Source: an uncultured Prevotella sp. (lineage in GTDB: Bacteria > Bacteroidota > Bacteroidia > Bacteroidales > Bacteroidaceae). From it: a stretch of 64,000 nucleotides of DNA. Positions 29,240 through 36,264 of this stretch are shown here, one piece after another. Made by a program: the position numbers and the translations under genes. The notes below the pieces were generated by a model, which was not told where the DNA came from, did not search any database, and was given only the letters and a program-made list of their open reading frames with translations. Position 1 is the first letter of the stretch, and each line of letters starts with the position of its first letter. The stretch covers positions 1 through 64,000 of the forward strand of contig NZ_CAMJFM010000003.1 of NCBI RefSeq assembly GCF_946404925.1. The letters run 5' to 3'.

Positions 29240-29674
29240 CTAAGTAAAGTCGTATTCCTCTTTTGTCTGTCCGAAAACAACCTCGTCGGTATATCCTGCG
29301 TTGCTGAAGATGCGGTGGATGTCCTCCTGCTGCTGGGGCGAGAGCCATTTCTTGCCGTTGCGATACAGATAGTAGGTGCCGTTACCCCCAAGATAGTTGG
29401 TTATCCTGTGGCGCATCTCAACAAACATGTTGGTGGCGCGCGGGTTATCCTTCACAACAAATCCTGTAGCAAGTGTTACCTTCTCGTCCTTACGATAGAA
29501 TCGGCACTGCCCGTTCTTGATGGCGTTAGGGTAAACTGCCCATCCGTTCTCCTTGTCGGCAGGCATTTCGAGTGCCGACTGAAAGCGCAGGCAATGATCG
29601 TGCATTGGGCACTGCGCATTAAAGCAATAAAGCCAGCTTGGAGCTATCTGGCTTGAGTCATATTTCTTTGCCAT
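29240..29674 (-). CDS. Small Cys-containing protein, possibly DUF6078 family
   Basis: This 144-residue protein has an N-terminal cysteine cluster CFNAQCPMHDHC, which could bind a metal. The rest is mixed alpha/beta with conserved-looking phrases VYPNAIKNGQCRFYR and YLYRNGKKWLSPQQQEDIHR. No signal peptide or membrane segment is seen, so it is likely cytosolic. From memory it resembles the DUF6078 proteins found beside VirE/DUF3874 genes in Bacteroidales, but that name is tentative. It has its own promoter (CAAAGATA at 29708-29715, read as TATCTTTG), a leader of about 26 nt, and is first of the two genes within the inverted-repeat unit. Function is unknown; regulation or DNA binding in the unit is possible. 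Confidence 0.7.
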   Translation of the reverse strand: MAKKYDSSQIAPSWLYCFNAQCPMHDHCLRFQSALEMPADKENGWAVYPNAIKNGQCRFYRKDEKVTLATGFVVKDNPRATNMFVEMRHRITNYLGGNGTYYLYRNGKKWLSPQQQEDIHRIFSNAGYTDEVVFGQTKEEYDFT

Positions 29675-29707
29675 ATTTACTTTATTAATCTTAATGGTTT
29701 AACGCTG

Positions 29708-29715
29708 CAAAGATA
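29708..29715 (-). promoter_or_regulatory. -7 box for the two-gene unit
   Basis: TATCTTTG then C on the minus strand, about 34 bp before the ATG at 29674, with TTG-containing sequence (GCTTGCAAAATCG) upstream. No equally good box precedes the downstream gene at 29070, so both genes may be read from here. Confidence 0.7.
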
Positions 29716-29810
29716 CAAAATTTTTAGCGATTTTGCAAGCTTTTTGCCAAGAATTTGCGGGTGTTTTTAGCTTTTTATACCCTAAAATGGGCTTTGTTGT
29801 CATACTGCAA

Positions 29811-29885
29811 TTTGTTGTTATCATAACTAACTGTCTGATACTCAGAACGTAACGCTCGAGATAACAACAAAACAACAAAATCAGG
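29811..29885. repeat. Right terminal inverted repeat of the 3.0-kb unit
   Basis: It starts TTTGTTGTTATCATAAC and ends CAACAAAATCAGG, the inverse of the left end. It carries the nested GTTGTTATC / GATAACAAC pair. A third partial copy, TTTGTTGTCAT, lies just inside at 29793-29803. The stretch from 29675 to 29998 has no gene and holds only the promoter, this repeat and the octamer element. Confidence 0.85.
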
Positions 29886-29950
29886 CTAAAAAATATTTGC
29901 AGAAAATCGCAAGGCCCACCATTCTGTTTGCAGACATATCTACTCCACTT

Positions 29951-30022
29951 ATTCTATCATTCTATCATTAAGTTTTTTTGGTAAAATACTTGGTGGTTTC
30001 AGGGTTTTTGCTTATATTGGCC
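29951..30022 (+). repeat. Decayed promoter-like repeat (copy D) overlapping the end of a glycosyltransferase gene
   Basis: Two TCTATCAT octamers are followed by TAAGTTTTTTTGGTAAAAT, ACTTGGTGGTTTC and TTTTGCTTATATTGGCC. This aligns along about 70 bp with the working promoter copy at 33664-33740. TTG (29990-29992) and the altered -7 box TATATTGG (30013-30020) keep the 20-bp spacing. No plus-strand gene follows; instead the element supplies the last codons and stop of the convergent GT8 gene. Confidence 0.75.
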
Positions 30023-31066
30023 GAGGAAAGATATTATACTAACAATCATCTTTTCAATTTTATGTTTGATAAAGTAATAAATGATGTCTATCGTGTGGGC
30101 AATGCGGAAGGACGGACATTCGCCTTGTAGTTTCATCAGCCAGTAATCTGCTTTCTGGCCGAAGCCTTGAGGCGGGTTCGTCTTCTCGTAGGCAGGGAAG
30201 AGGGGTGACTCCTTCCACGGTGAGAGGGCTTTATAACGGAAGTATTCGGCACTCTTTGACGAACGGCAATGCTCGTACCACGGACGGGCCAGTACCCAGC
30301 CGCCTATGTAGTGAATAATGGCTGGATGATTTATAGCCTCCTCTATTTCCTCATCGCTATAGTAGTGGCCTATGCGCAGCCAGCCGCGTTCCTGTAGGGG
30401 GTGGTAGTGGTGCGATATATAATTAAACTTCAGGGAAAGCGTTTTGATGATGCGTTCAGGGATGGCATTATTGAGCAAGTTTTGGTCTGGCCAATCCAAG
30501 TTAATCTTTTTATTGAGCGTGTCGATAATCATTTGATGGCAATTCTCGCTCCGCCAAACAGATAGGTTAAAGAGTAACACGCCAGAGTTGAAGTATACTT
30601 GGTTACCGTTTTCCAACCTGATATGCCCTTTCCGGATACTTTCTACTCCAAAATTAACGGGTACGACGCCGAGTGCCTTTCCGCTCATGTCGATGGCATC
30701 CAGTTCGGCCACAGAGCCTGCCACTATCGTATCGGCATCGATAAAAAGCAGCCGCTCCACATAGTCGGGCACAATCTGGTCTACAAACGGCTTGGCGTTA
30801 GGGGCCATCGAGCCGCGCCAGCCCTTCAGGTCGGGAAAGTGGCGCTTTATTACGTCGGTCACAGGCTTAGCACTCAGATATGATATGCGCTTGCCGTAGT
30901 GGGCGGCGATTCCGTTAAGTTTATCTTTGTTTGCAGGGTGGATCCCGTAGTCGAGAAAAAACACCTCATCGGGTTCGTAGTCGGGATTGTTCTCGAAAAA
31001 ACCTATCAGCGAGATGCCTGCTTCGCGAGCAAAGAAATCATTTATGGAATAACAAATATACAACAT
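29999..31066 (-). CDS. GT8-family glycosyltransferase (third of three)
   Basis: This 355-residue protein has the family-8 layout: an N-terminal nucleotide-sugar domain, a metal-binding DxD within LLFIDADTIVAGSVAEL near residue 110, a YFNSGVLLFNLSVWR strand-helix near 180, LPDQ-like WPDQNLLNNAIPER, and HPAIIHYIGG..RPWYEHC near 250. Such enzymes transfer hexoses from UDP- or similar donors with retention. The last residues (SFLGQYKQKP) and stop are encoded by a decayed promoter-like repeat read backwards, so the native C-terminus may have been replaced. It lies 22 bp after the second glycosyltransferase. The acceptor could be a peptide or an envelope glycan. Confidence 0.85.
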   Translation of the reverse strand: MLYICYSINDFFAREAGISLIGFFENNPDYEPDEVFFLDYGIHPANKDKLNGIAAHYGKRISYLSAKPVTDVIKRHFPDLKGWRGSMAPNAKPFVDQIVPDYVERLLFIDADTIVAGSVAELDAIDMSGKALGVVPVNFGVESIRKGHIRLENGNQVYFNSGVLLFNLSVWRSENCHQMIIDTLNKKINLDWPDQNLLNNAIPERIIKTLSLKFNYISHHYHPLQERGWLRIGHYYSDEEIEEAINHPAIIHYIGGWVLARPWYEHCRSSKSAEYFRYKALSPWKESPLFPAYEKTNPPQGFGQKADYWLMKLQGECPSFRIAHTIDIIYYFIKHKIEKMIVSIISFLGQYKQKP

Positions 31067-31088
31067 ATTACGCTTTGCCTTAAACTAT

Positions 31089-32153
31089 TCATGCTTTTTC
31101 AATTCCCTCATCTGAGCGTGTGGAGTTACCTTGCATTAGGCACATGATTCGGCCATAGATACTAAGTACCTGTAGCAGCAGCCAAACCAAGATGAACGGG
31201 CGCGGCTTCATCATCTGCATGAGATACCACAGATAAAGTTTGTCCTGCTTGCTCTTTGGCGGGTACATCTGCTGGATGGGCGGAAAGAGCGGCGTATTCT
31301 TCCACGGCGAGAGCGCCTTGTAGTGGTAGTATTCCTCCTTGCGGTGCGAGTAGCAGTCCTCGTGCCATGGGCGGGCTAATGACCAGCCCGTCAGGTAGTG
31401 GATGATGACGGGATGCTCGATGGCTTCTCTACACTCTTGCTTTGAGTAGATACGATACTGCCGCATCCAATGATACTCCTGCCAGGGATGGTATGAGTGA
31501 TGCACATAATTATATTTCTGTGGAAGCACCTTCATCAGCCGTTCGGGTATAGCGTTGTTTATCAGCATCTGGTCGGGCAACCGCAGGTTTTTCTTCTTTT
31601 CCAGCACGTCGAGCATCCGTTCGTAGATGTTCTCGCGCCGCCAGTTCTTCAGGTCGAAGAGCAATACGCCACTGCCCATATAAATATGGTTGCCGCTGTA
31701 GAGTTGGTACTCGTGCCGTTTCAGTTTGATGCCTTCTACGTTCGAGATGGTGCCTGCAACGGCGGCCTCGCCCATATCCATCTTTTGCAGTTCTGCAACT
31801 GAGGCTGCCACGATGGTGTCGGCATCGATGTAGAGCAGGCGCTCAACGTACTGGGGCATCACCTTGTCGATGAACGGTTTGATGCAGGCCGCCATGCTCC
31901 CCTTCCATGCTGGATAGTTGGGGTATCGACGTTTTACCTCATCGGTCACAGGACGTCCATTGAGATAGGTGACGCGCTTGCCGTAGTGGGCGGCAATCTC
32001 ATCGAGGCGCTCCTTGTTACTCGGATGGATGCCGTAATCGATGAAGAACACCTCCTCTGGCTCGTAATCAGGATTGTTGTCGAGGAAACTCAGCATCGAT
32101 ATGCCAGCCTCGCGGGCATAAAAATCATTAATTGAATAGCAAATGTAGAGCAT
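31089..32153 (-). CDS. GT8-family glycosyltransferase (second of three)
   Basis: This 354-residue paralogue shares the opening MLYICYSINDFYAREAGIS and has the DxD motif in LLYIDADTIVAASVAELQ near residue 110. YMGSGVLLFDLKNWRREN, LPDQMLINNAIPERL and HPVIIHYLTGWSLARPWHEDC follow. The C-terminal tail after about 300 is hydrophobic (LVWLLLQVLSIYGRIMCL) and could associate with the membrane. It sits 23 bp after the first enzyme and 22 bp before the third, so all three are probably one transcript. Differences around the sugar-binding strand suggest that the three enzymes may act on different acceptors or in sequence (inference). Confidence 0.88.
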   Translation of the reverse strand: MLYICYSINDFYAREAGISMLSFLDNNPDYEPEEVFFIDYGIHPSNKERLDEIAAHYGKRVTYLNGRPVTDEVKRRYPNYPAWKGSMAACIKPFIDKVMPQYVERLLYIDADTIVAASVAELQKMDMGEAAVAGTISNVEGIKLKRHEYQLYSGNHIYMGSGVLLFDLKNWRRENIYERMLDVLEKKKNLRLPDQMLINNAIPERLMKVLPQKYNYVHHSYHPWQEYHWMRQYRIYSKQECREAIEHPVIIHYLTGWSLARPWHEDCYSHRKEEYYHYKALSPWKNTPLFPPIQQMYPPKSKQDKLYLWYLMQMMKPRPFILVWLLLQVLSIYGRIMCLMQGNSTRSDEGIEKA

Positions 32154-32176
32154 TTCTTTCTTACCTTTTTACTTTC

Positions 32177-33241
32177 TTACCTTTCTTCCACTCCTTCCTC
32201 CATCTTCGGTGGCAGGTTCTGCACCCGCGCAATGAGGGCAGACAGTCTCTCCAACGCACAAGACACGAACAATGTTAGACTATACGATGGTTGTTGTGAC
32301 ATCAGCCAGAGTACGAACATGGTACCCTTGCCCAAGAAGCCCTGTCGCGGATGCTTCTTCCGGTAGTCATAGAGCAGCGGCGTGTCCTTCCACGGCGAGA
32401 GTGCCTTGTAGCGTAAATACTCATCCTTACGATACGACCAACAACCTTCGTGCCATGGACGAGCCTGATGGTCGCCGCCAGTAAAGTGGGTGATGACAGG
32501 ATGCTCGATAGCTTCGTTTATCTCTTCCTTCGAATAAACGCCGAAAGATGCCAGATACTTCGGTTCCTGCCGGGGGTGCATGTGGTGTGTCAGGTGGTTA
32601 TACTTCAGCGGCAATCTACAGAGCAGCCGTGTGGGCATGGCGTTGTTGAGCAGCGTCTGGTCGGGCGAGTAGAACTGCCGCTTCATCATCAGCGTCTCCC
32701 TCACCATCTGGTGGCAGTCCTCTCGTCGCCAGACGGGCAGGTTGAAAAGCAGTACGCCGGAGTTGAAGTACATGTCGCTACCGTGGCAAAGCTTCAGCCC
32801 TCCGCTTCGGATACAGGCTGTATCATAGCCCTGCGGAACGGCGGCAAGCGCGGTTCCCCCCATATCAAGCTTTTGCAATTCGGCCACCGAGCCCGTCACC
32901 AGTGTGTCGGCATCCACAAAGAGCAACCTGTCCACGTAGTCGGGTACTATCTTATCCATAAACGGCTTGGCATTGGGTGCCATCGTGCCGCGCCACGCCC
33001 CCAGGTGAGGGAACTGGCGCTTCACCTCATTGGTTACGGTCTTGCCGTCGAGGAAGGTGATGCGCTTGCCGTAGCGGGCGGCAATCTCACCGAGCCGCTC
33101 CTTGTTGCGCGGATGGATGCCGTAATCCACAAAGAATACCTCCTCGGGCTCATAGCCTGGGTTGTTCATCAGGAAGCTCAACAATGATATGCCGGCTTCC
33201 ATGATGGAGAAGTCGTTGATGGCATAACAGAGGTAAAGCAT
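32177..33241 (-). CDS. GT8-family glycosyltransferase (first of three)
   Basis: This 354-residue protein opens MLYLCYAINDFSIMEAGISL. It carries the DxD in LLFVDADTLVTGSVAELQ near residue 110, YFNSGVLLFNLPVWRRED near 180, SPDQTLLNNAMPTRL, and HPVITHFTGGDHQARPWHEGC near 250. The family uses nucleotide sugars with retention of configuration. A hydrophobic stretch near the C-terminus (MFVLWLMSQQPSYSLTLFV) may touch the membrane. It starts 34 bp after the stop of the small double-glycine-type peptide, the closest enzyme to it. The three enzymes and the peptide have no other gene between them. Confidence 0.88.
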   Translation of the reverse strand: MLYLCYAINDFSIMEAGISLLSFLMNNPGYEPEEVFFVDYGIHPRNKERLGEIAARYGKRITFLDGKTVTNEVKRQFPHLGAWRGTMAPNAKPFMDKIVPDYVDRLLFVDADTLVTGSVAELQKLDMGGTALAAVPQGYDTACIRSGGLKLCHGSDMYFNSGVLLFNLPVWRREDCHQMVRETLMMKRQFYSPDQTLLNNAMPTRLLCRLPLKYNHLTHHMHPRQEPKYLASFGVYSKEEINEAIEHPVITHFTGGDHQARPWHEGCWSYRKDEYLRYKALSPWKDTPLLYDYRKKHPRQGFLGKGTMFVLWLMSQQPSYSLTLFVSCALERLSALIARVQNLPPKMEEGVEER

Positions 33242-33275
33242 GAGGATTTAAACAACTTGCGGTTACGGACGAGTA

Positions 33276-33527
33276 TTATATTTCCCTAGCGTTTTCATAT
33301 TTGGGATCTGCGCTGGGTAACCAAAACGATGGTCGTTCTGTAGTTGTTTTTCCACCAGCTACGCTGTCAAGAAAATCGTCGGGAAGTGGAACAACCCCAG
33401 CTTCGCTGAGTTTGTTGTAAATAACTCGGATCTCTTCTGTCTTCTCCTTGAGCTGTTTCTGCAACTGCTCAATCTCTTCGCTTGTTAGCTCGGCTTTGCC
33501 ACTTTGCTTGTCAAAGAATGTTGCCAT
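33276..33527 (-). CDS. Small peptide with double-glycine-type leader; candidate glycosylated RiPP precursor
   Basis: This 83-residue peptide has a charged helical N-terminus (residues about 14-42, ELTSEEIEQLQKQLKEKTEE) followed by LPDDFLDSVAGG (residues 48-59). The acidic/hydrophobic spacing before VAGG is that of leader peptides cut by C39-type peptidases in bacteriocins and Nif11/NHLP-type precursors. The remaining 24 residues start KTTTERPSFWLP and contain five Ser/Thr, two Pro-aromatic patches and no Cys, so lanthionine chemistry is excluded. Three GT8 enzymes follow in the same operon, which makes a glycosylated product possible. No peptidase-transporter is in the window. It could also be an unrelated small cytosolic protein; the assignment rests on the motif and context. 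Confidence 0.65.
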   Translation of the reverse strand: MATFFDKQSGKAELTSEEIEQLQKQLKEKTEEIRVIYNKLSEAGVVPLPDDFLDSVAGGKTTTERPSFWLPSADPKYENAREI

Positions 33528-33584
33528 AATATAGTTTCAAATTTTTACGGGTGTAAATTATACTGTGATAAATAAATACGGCTG

Positions 33585-33641
33585 CAAAGGTACAACAAAA
33601 AGTGACAGTAATTGTGCCATCCTTGCAAAAAAGTGTGCCAT
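33585..33641 (-). promoter_or_regulatory. Promoter of the peptide/GT operon with 21-bp-spaced direct repeats
   Basis: TACCTTTG (-7) lies at 33592-33585 on the minus strand, with the start expected about 50 nt before the ATG. No TTG/TTTG is found 19-21 bp upstream. Instead the octamer TGTGCCAT occurs twice, at 33613-33620 and 33634-33641, exactly 21 bp apart, the nearer one at the -33 position. This is what an activator-dependent promoter would look like. Confidence 0.6.
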
Positions 33642-33660
33642 TTCTACAAAAAAAAGCCTT

Positions 33661-33738
33661 TTTCTATCATTCTATCATTCTATCATCAACTTTTTGGGGC
33701 AAAAAACTTGGAAGTTTCGGGGATTTTGCTTATATTTG
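33661..33738 (+). promoter_or_regulatory. Octamer-repeat promoter (copy E) of the small lipoprotein gene
   Basis: Three TCTATCAT units (33663-33686) precede CAACTTTTTGGGGC, then ACTTGGAAGTTTC with TTG at 33708-33710 and TATATTTG at 33731-33738, spacer 20 bp. It is the best-preserved copy of the recurring element. The start codon at 33777 is about 30 nt past the predicted transcript start. Confidence 0.75.
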
Positions 33739-33776
33739 CCGATGGAAGTACTACAATTCCTAAAACATGTTAGCCT

Positions 33777-34181
33777 ATGACGAAGAGTTTGTTGTATTTG
33801 ATGACCGCCGTGATGGCCGGTATCGTGAGTTTAAGTATGACTGCCTGTAGCGCAGATTATGATGGCAACAGCTATGACGATGCCGAACTGGTGGGTACAT
33901 GGGATGCCATCAGCAGTCAGTATTATGCCGTGGGCGAAGGCTACAGTCAGCCCGGAAAGGGTGTGGGTTACTGGGTGATTACCGACCGCACCATCACCCA
34001 ATACGGTCTGAAGGATGAGGCAGGCCTGCCATCGGGCTACACTTACGACGGCCGACGGCTGAACATCGGCGGACAGATGGTGCACGAGGTGGTGACGCTG
34101 AACAGACAGCAAATGTTGCTGCGAACAGAGGTGCGAAAAGACATTTATCAGGAAATAACATTCAAACGTAGAAATCTATAA
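33777..34181 (+). CDS. Small lipocalin-like lipoprotein
   Basis: This 134-residue protein has a lipoprotein signal ending LSMTAC (Cys24). The mature region begins acidic (SADYDGNSYDDAE) and continues LVGTWDAISSQYY, a typical start of small lipocalin-like beta-barrel proteins. About six short beta strands follow, ending QEITFKRRNL. The repeat-associated promoter lies directly upstream. The fimbrial operon starts 129 bp downstream with its own promoter. The function is unknown; a small envelope-located binding protein is plausible. Confidence 0.8.
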   Translation: MTKSLLYLMTAVMAGIVSLSMTACSADYDGNSYDDAELVGTWDAISSQYYAVGEGYSQPGKGVGYWVITDRTITQYGLKDEAGLPSGYTYDGRRLNIGGQMVHEVVTLNRQQMLLRTEVRKDIYQEITFKRRNL

Positions 34182-34222
34182 GTTAAAATAGGTTAACATT
34201 GTGTCTAATTGACAATAATTGT

Positions 34223-34252
34223 TTTGAGATACGCAAATTTTGTGTATTTTTG
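34223..34252 (+). promoter_or_regulatory. Promoter of the fimbrial operon
   Basis: TTTG (34223-34226) and TATTTTTG (34245-34252) are separated by 18 bp, with a leader of about 50 nt before the start at 34310. TGTCTAATTGACA at 34202-34214 is a small palindrome just upstream of the -33 site and might be an operator. I saw no flanking inverted repeats that would make this promoter invertible. Confidence 0.65.
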
Positions 34253-34309
34253 CACTCGTTTTGAGCAAAAAAGATTATATAATAATATAACATTACTTAA
34301 AAAACAATA

Positions 34310-35077
34310 GTGGAATCAGGATTCAGCCATAGACTGAAGTGTTTCATTGTGTTCGTATTAATCTGTCATTGCAAGCTGGCCGTACTGGCGCAGACAGACT
34401 GGACATGTGGGTGTGGTGAAAACTATGCTCACGGTGAGAGTTTTATGTACTTCGCCCCACAGGAGCCCCGCCATATGATAGCCTTGCGAACCAATCTGCT
34501 GCACGACCTGCTATATGTGCCACAATTCGGATTCGCACCCGGCGCAAACATACAGGCAGAGTACTATCCGCTGAGCGGCAACTACACCTTTAATGCAGGA
34601 TTTACATTTACAAACCACAGACATTGGGATGTGCAGAAGTTCTTACAGATTCGTGACTTCCAACTGTCGGTGCGCCGCTACTTTAAGGGTGGGGGCGAGT
34701 TTGTAGGCCCGTATGTTGACGGCTACGCAGAGTTCATGAAATACGGTATAGGCTTTGGGCCCGACAAGGGTTGGCAAGGCGAGGGTGGCGGTGCCGGAGT
34801 GGGCGCAGGATACACCTGGAACCTGAACAAACGTGGCAACCTGCGACTGGAGGTGAGCTTGAACCTGGGCCTGTTTGTGACCCGTTATGACCCATACGTG
34901 TGGGGCGACAGCAACGGCGGCGAGGGCCATGGACTGTACTACTACGACTATCACGGATCGATAAGCGACTTCAAGGAGCGCAACCACCGTTTCGTATGGC
35001 TGGGACCTACCAACGCCGGCGTACACATCACGTACGACATCATCTATCGTAAACAGAAAAGGGAGGACTGCCAATGA
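34310..35077 (+). CDS. DUF3575 protein of fimbrial cluster
   Basis: This 255-residue protein starts with GTG at 34310; no suitable ATG occurs before the signal-like hydrophobic stretch CFIVFVLICHCKLAVLAQ. The body has the DUF3575 pattern: ALRTNLLHDLLYVPQFGFAP, then strands NYTFNAGFTFTNHRHWD and FQLSVRRYFKGGGEFVGPYV and a glycine-rich GKGGGAGVGAGYT-type segment. It is probably a small outer-membrane barrel or barrel-associated protein. DUF3575 and DUF5119 genes usually open Bacteroidales fimbrillin operons. The stop overlaps the next start by 4 bases (ATGA), showing translational coupling. Confidence 0.85.
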   Translation: MESGFSHRLKCFIVFVLICHCKLAVLAQTDWTCGCGENYAHGESFMYFAPQEPRHMIALRTNLLHDLLYVPQFGFAPGANIQAEYYPLSGNYTFNAGFTFTNHRHWDVQKFLQIRDFQLSVRRYFKGGGEFVGPYVDGYAEFMKYGIGFGPDKGWQGEGGGAGVGAGYTWNLNKRGNLRLEVSLNLGLFVTRYDPYVWGDSNGGEGHGLYYYDYHGSISDFKERNHRFVWLGPTNAGVHITYDIIYRKQKREDCQ

Positions 35078-36234
35078 AACGATTACACCTTATATATATA
35101 ATAGCACTGCTGGTGGGCATGAACAGCTGCATCGAGCCACCGCTGCACCTGCCCGGACAGGACATCAAGGTGGAGCTGGAGGTGGCACAGACCGAACTGC
35201 ACGTGGTGTGGGACAACGATGTGCAAATAGACCACGAGTGGTACTACGGCTGGGACCTGAAGGACGACTCGATATGGGGCGGAATAGCCTACCCAATGCC
35301 GAAGAGCTACGAGGTGTATCGCTACTACAAAGGCGATAATCCCAACGGAATGCATACCAGTGTCGACGTGTTTACCATCGACAGCACCCGATTCCGCCGA
35401 CACTTCCAGTTTGGTTACTACGACATGCTGCTGTACAGCAACATCGACTCGAAGGACGGTACGCAGGTGCTGATGCTGACTGAGAGTGGCGACTCGATCA
35501 TAGCCACCACAACCGGCACGCGCGGCATATCGCGAAACATACTGGACGCCAGCCGCGCCGATGGTAGCGACACCCCGATAGGCATGCTGAACCAGCCCGA
35601 GATATTCTTTGCATCGTACTCGGAGAATGTGTATATATCGCCCAACCTGAGCGACTACGAATACGATCCGATAGAGAATGTGTATATCAAGCATCTGGAG
35701 GCTGAACTGCGCCCGCTGGTGTACATCTATCTGGTGCAGATAGTGCTGGTGAACAATGAGGATCGCCGCATCAAAGGCGTAAACGGCAATACGGCCATAT
35801 CGTCGATGGCAAGTAGCACCAACGTGAAGACGGGTCACACTGGCAGTCAGCCAAGCTTGGTGTACTTCAACACCCGCATGAAACAAGACATGATGGTGGA
35901 GGGTAGGCGCTGCGATGTGTTCGGCGGAAAGCTGACCACCTTCGGTCTGTGTGACAACGAGCCCTACAGTCGTTCGGGATCGGAGTACAAGGGCAGTCGA
36001 CACGACCTGAAAAACATTGTATACTTCGACCTGGTATGGAACAACAACCAGGTGAAGACCTATCAGGCCGACGTGACGAGCCAGATGCAGCAGAATTCGC
36101 ACGGCGGCGTGATAACCGTGTTTGTAGATTGCGGAGAGCTGACCCAGCCCGAGGGCGGCAGTGATGCTGGCGGAAGCCTGTTCCTGCCAACGGTAGAGGA
36201 CTACGACGAGGTGCAGTGGAACATTGAGATTTAG
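35074..36234 (+). CDS. DUF5119 lipoprotein of fimbrial cluster
   Basis: This 386-residue protein has a lipoprotein signal ending VGMNSC (Cys19), then IEPPLHLPGQDIKVELEV, typical of DUF5119 proteins. Strand-rich regions such as HVVWDNDVQIDHEWYYGWD and LRPLVYIYLVQIVL fit a fimbrillin-like double beta-domain fold. It lacks the V/I-T-R cleavage-like motif found in the eleven lipoproteins downstream, which suggests an anchor or accessory role rather than a polymerised subunit (inference). GC-rich DNA here contrasts with the more AT-rich fimbrillin genes further along. Confidence 0.85.
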   Translation: MKRLHLIYIIALLVGMNSCIEPPLHLPGQDIKVELEVAQTELHVVWDNDVQIDHEWYYGWDLKDDSIWGGIAYPMPKSYEVYRYYKGDNPNGMHTSVDVFTIDSTRFRRHFQFGYYDMLLYSNIDSKDGTQVLMLTESGDSIIATTTGTRGISRNILDASRADGSDTPIGMLNQPEIFFASYSENVYISPNLSDYEYDPIENVYIKHLEAELRPLVYIYLVQIVLVNNEDRRIKGVNGNTAISSMASSTNVKTGHTGSQPSLVYFNTRMKQDMMVEGRRCDVFGGKLTTFGLCDNEPYSRSGSEYKGSRHDLKNIVYFDLVWNNNQVKTYQADVTSQMQQNSHGGVITVFVDCGELTQPEGGSDAGGSLFLPTVEDYDEVQWNIEI

Positions 36235-36264
36235 TTGAGAATTAAGAATTGAGAATTTAGAGAT

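Larger units (their letters stand above)
26889..29885. mobile_element. 3.0-kb unit bounded by about 75-bp terminal inverted repeats, carrying a BT4734/VapE-like gene
   Basis: The ends 26889-26964 and 29811-29885 are imperfect inverted copies: reversing the right end aligns without gaps, 64 of 75 positions identical. The match extends outwards through a TTTTTTA run. Between them lie only two co-directional genes and a 22-bp-phased repeat array. No transposase, integrase or recombinase is visible, and no convincing target duplication (at most TAT on both sides). The left end abuts the terminator of the BspA operon. The right end is followed by a repeat-derived junction and the glycosyltransferase cassette. 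I infer a mobile or once-mobile unit, possibly moved in trans or by its own replication protein. Confidence 0.6.

Noticed and set aside
29886..29900. Target-site duplication around the inverted-repeat unit
   Set aside because: At most TAT on both sides in AT-rich DNA, which could be chance, so I do not claim it.
29886..29950. Terminator for the glycosyltransferase operon
   Set aside because: GCAAGG...TTTGC gives only a very short imperfect stem without a T-run in the right direction, so the operon end is left unassigned.
34182..34309. Possible invertible (phase-variable) promoter of the fimbrial operon
   Set aside because: I found no inverted repeat pair flanking the promoter and no recombinase gene nearby; only a small TGTCTAATTGACA palindrome is present.
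36235..36264. GAATT/GAGAATT short repeats before fimbrillin 1, and similar GAATA repeats at 44895-44920
   Set aside because: Short slipped repeats are common in intergenic DNA of this group. I see no structure or regulatory logic in them beyond being a leader.
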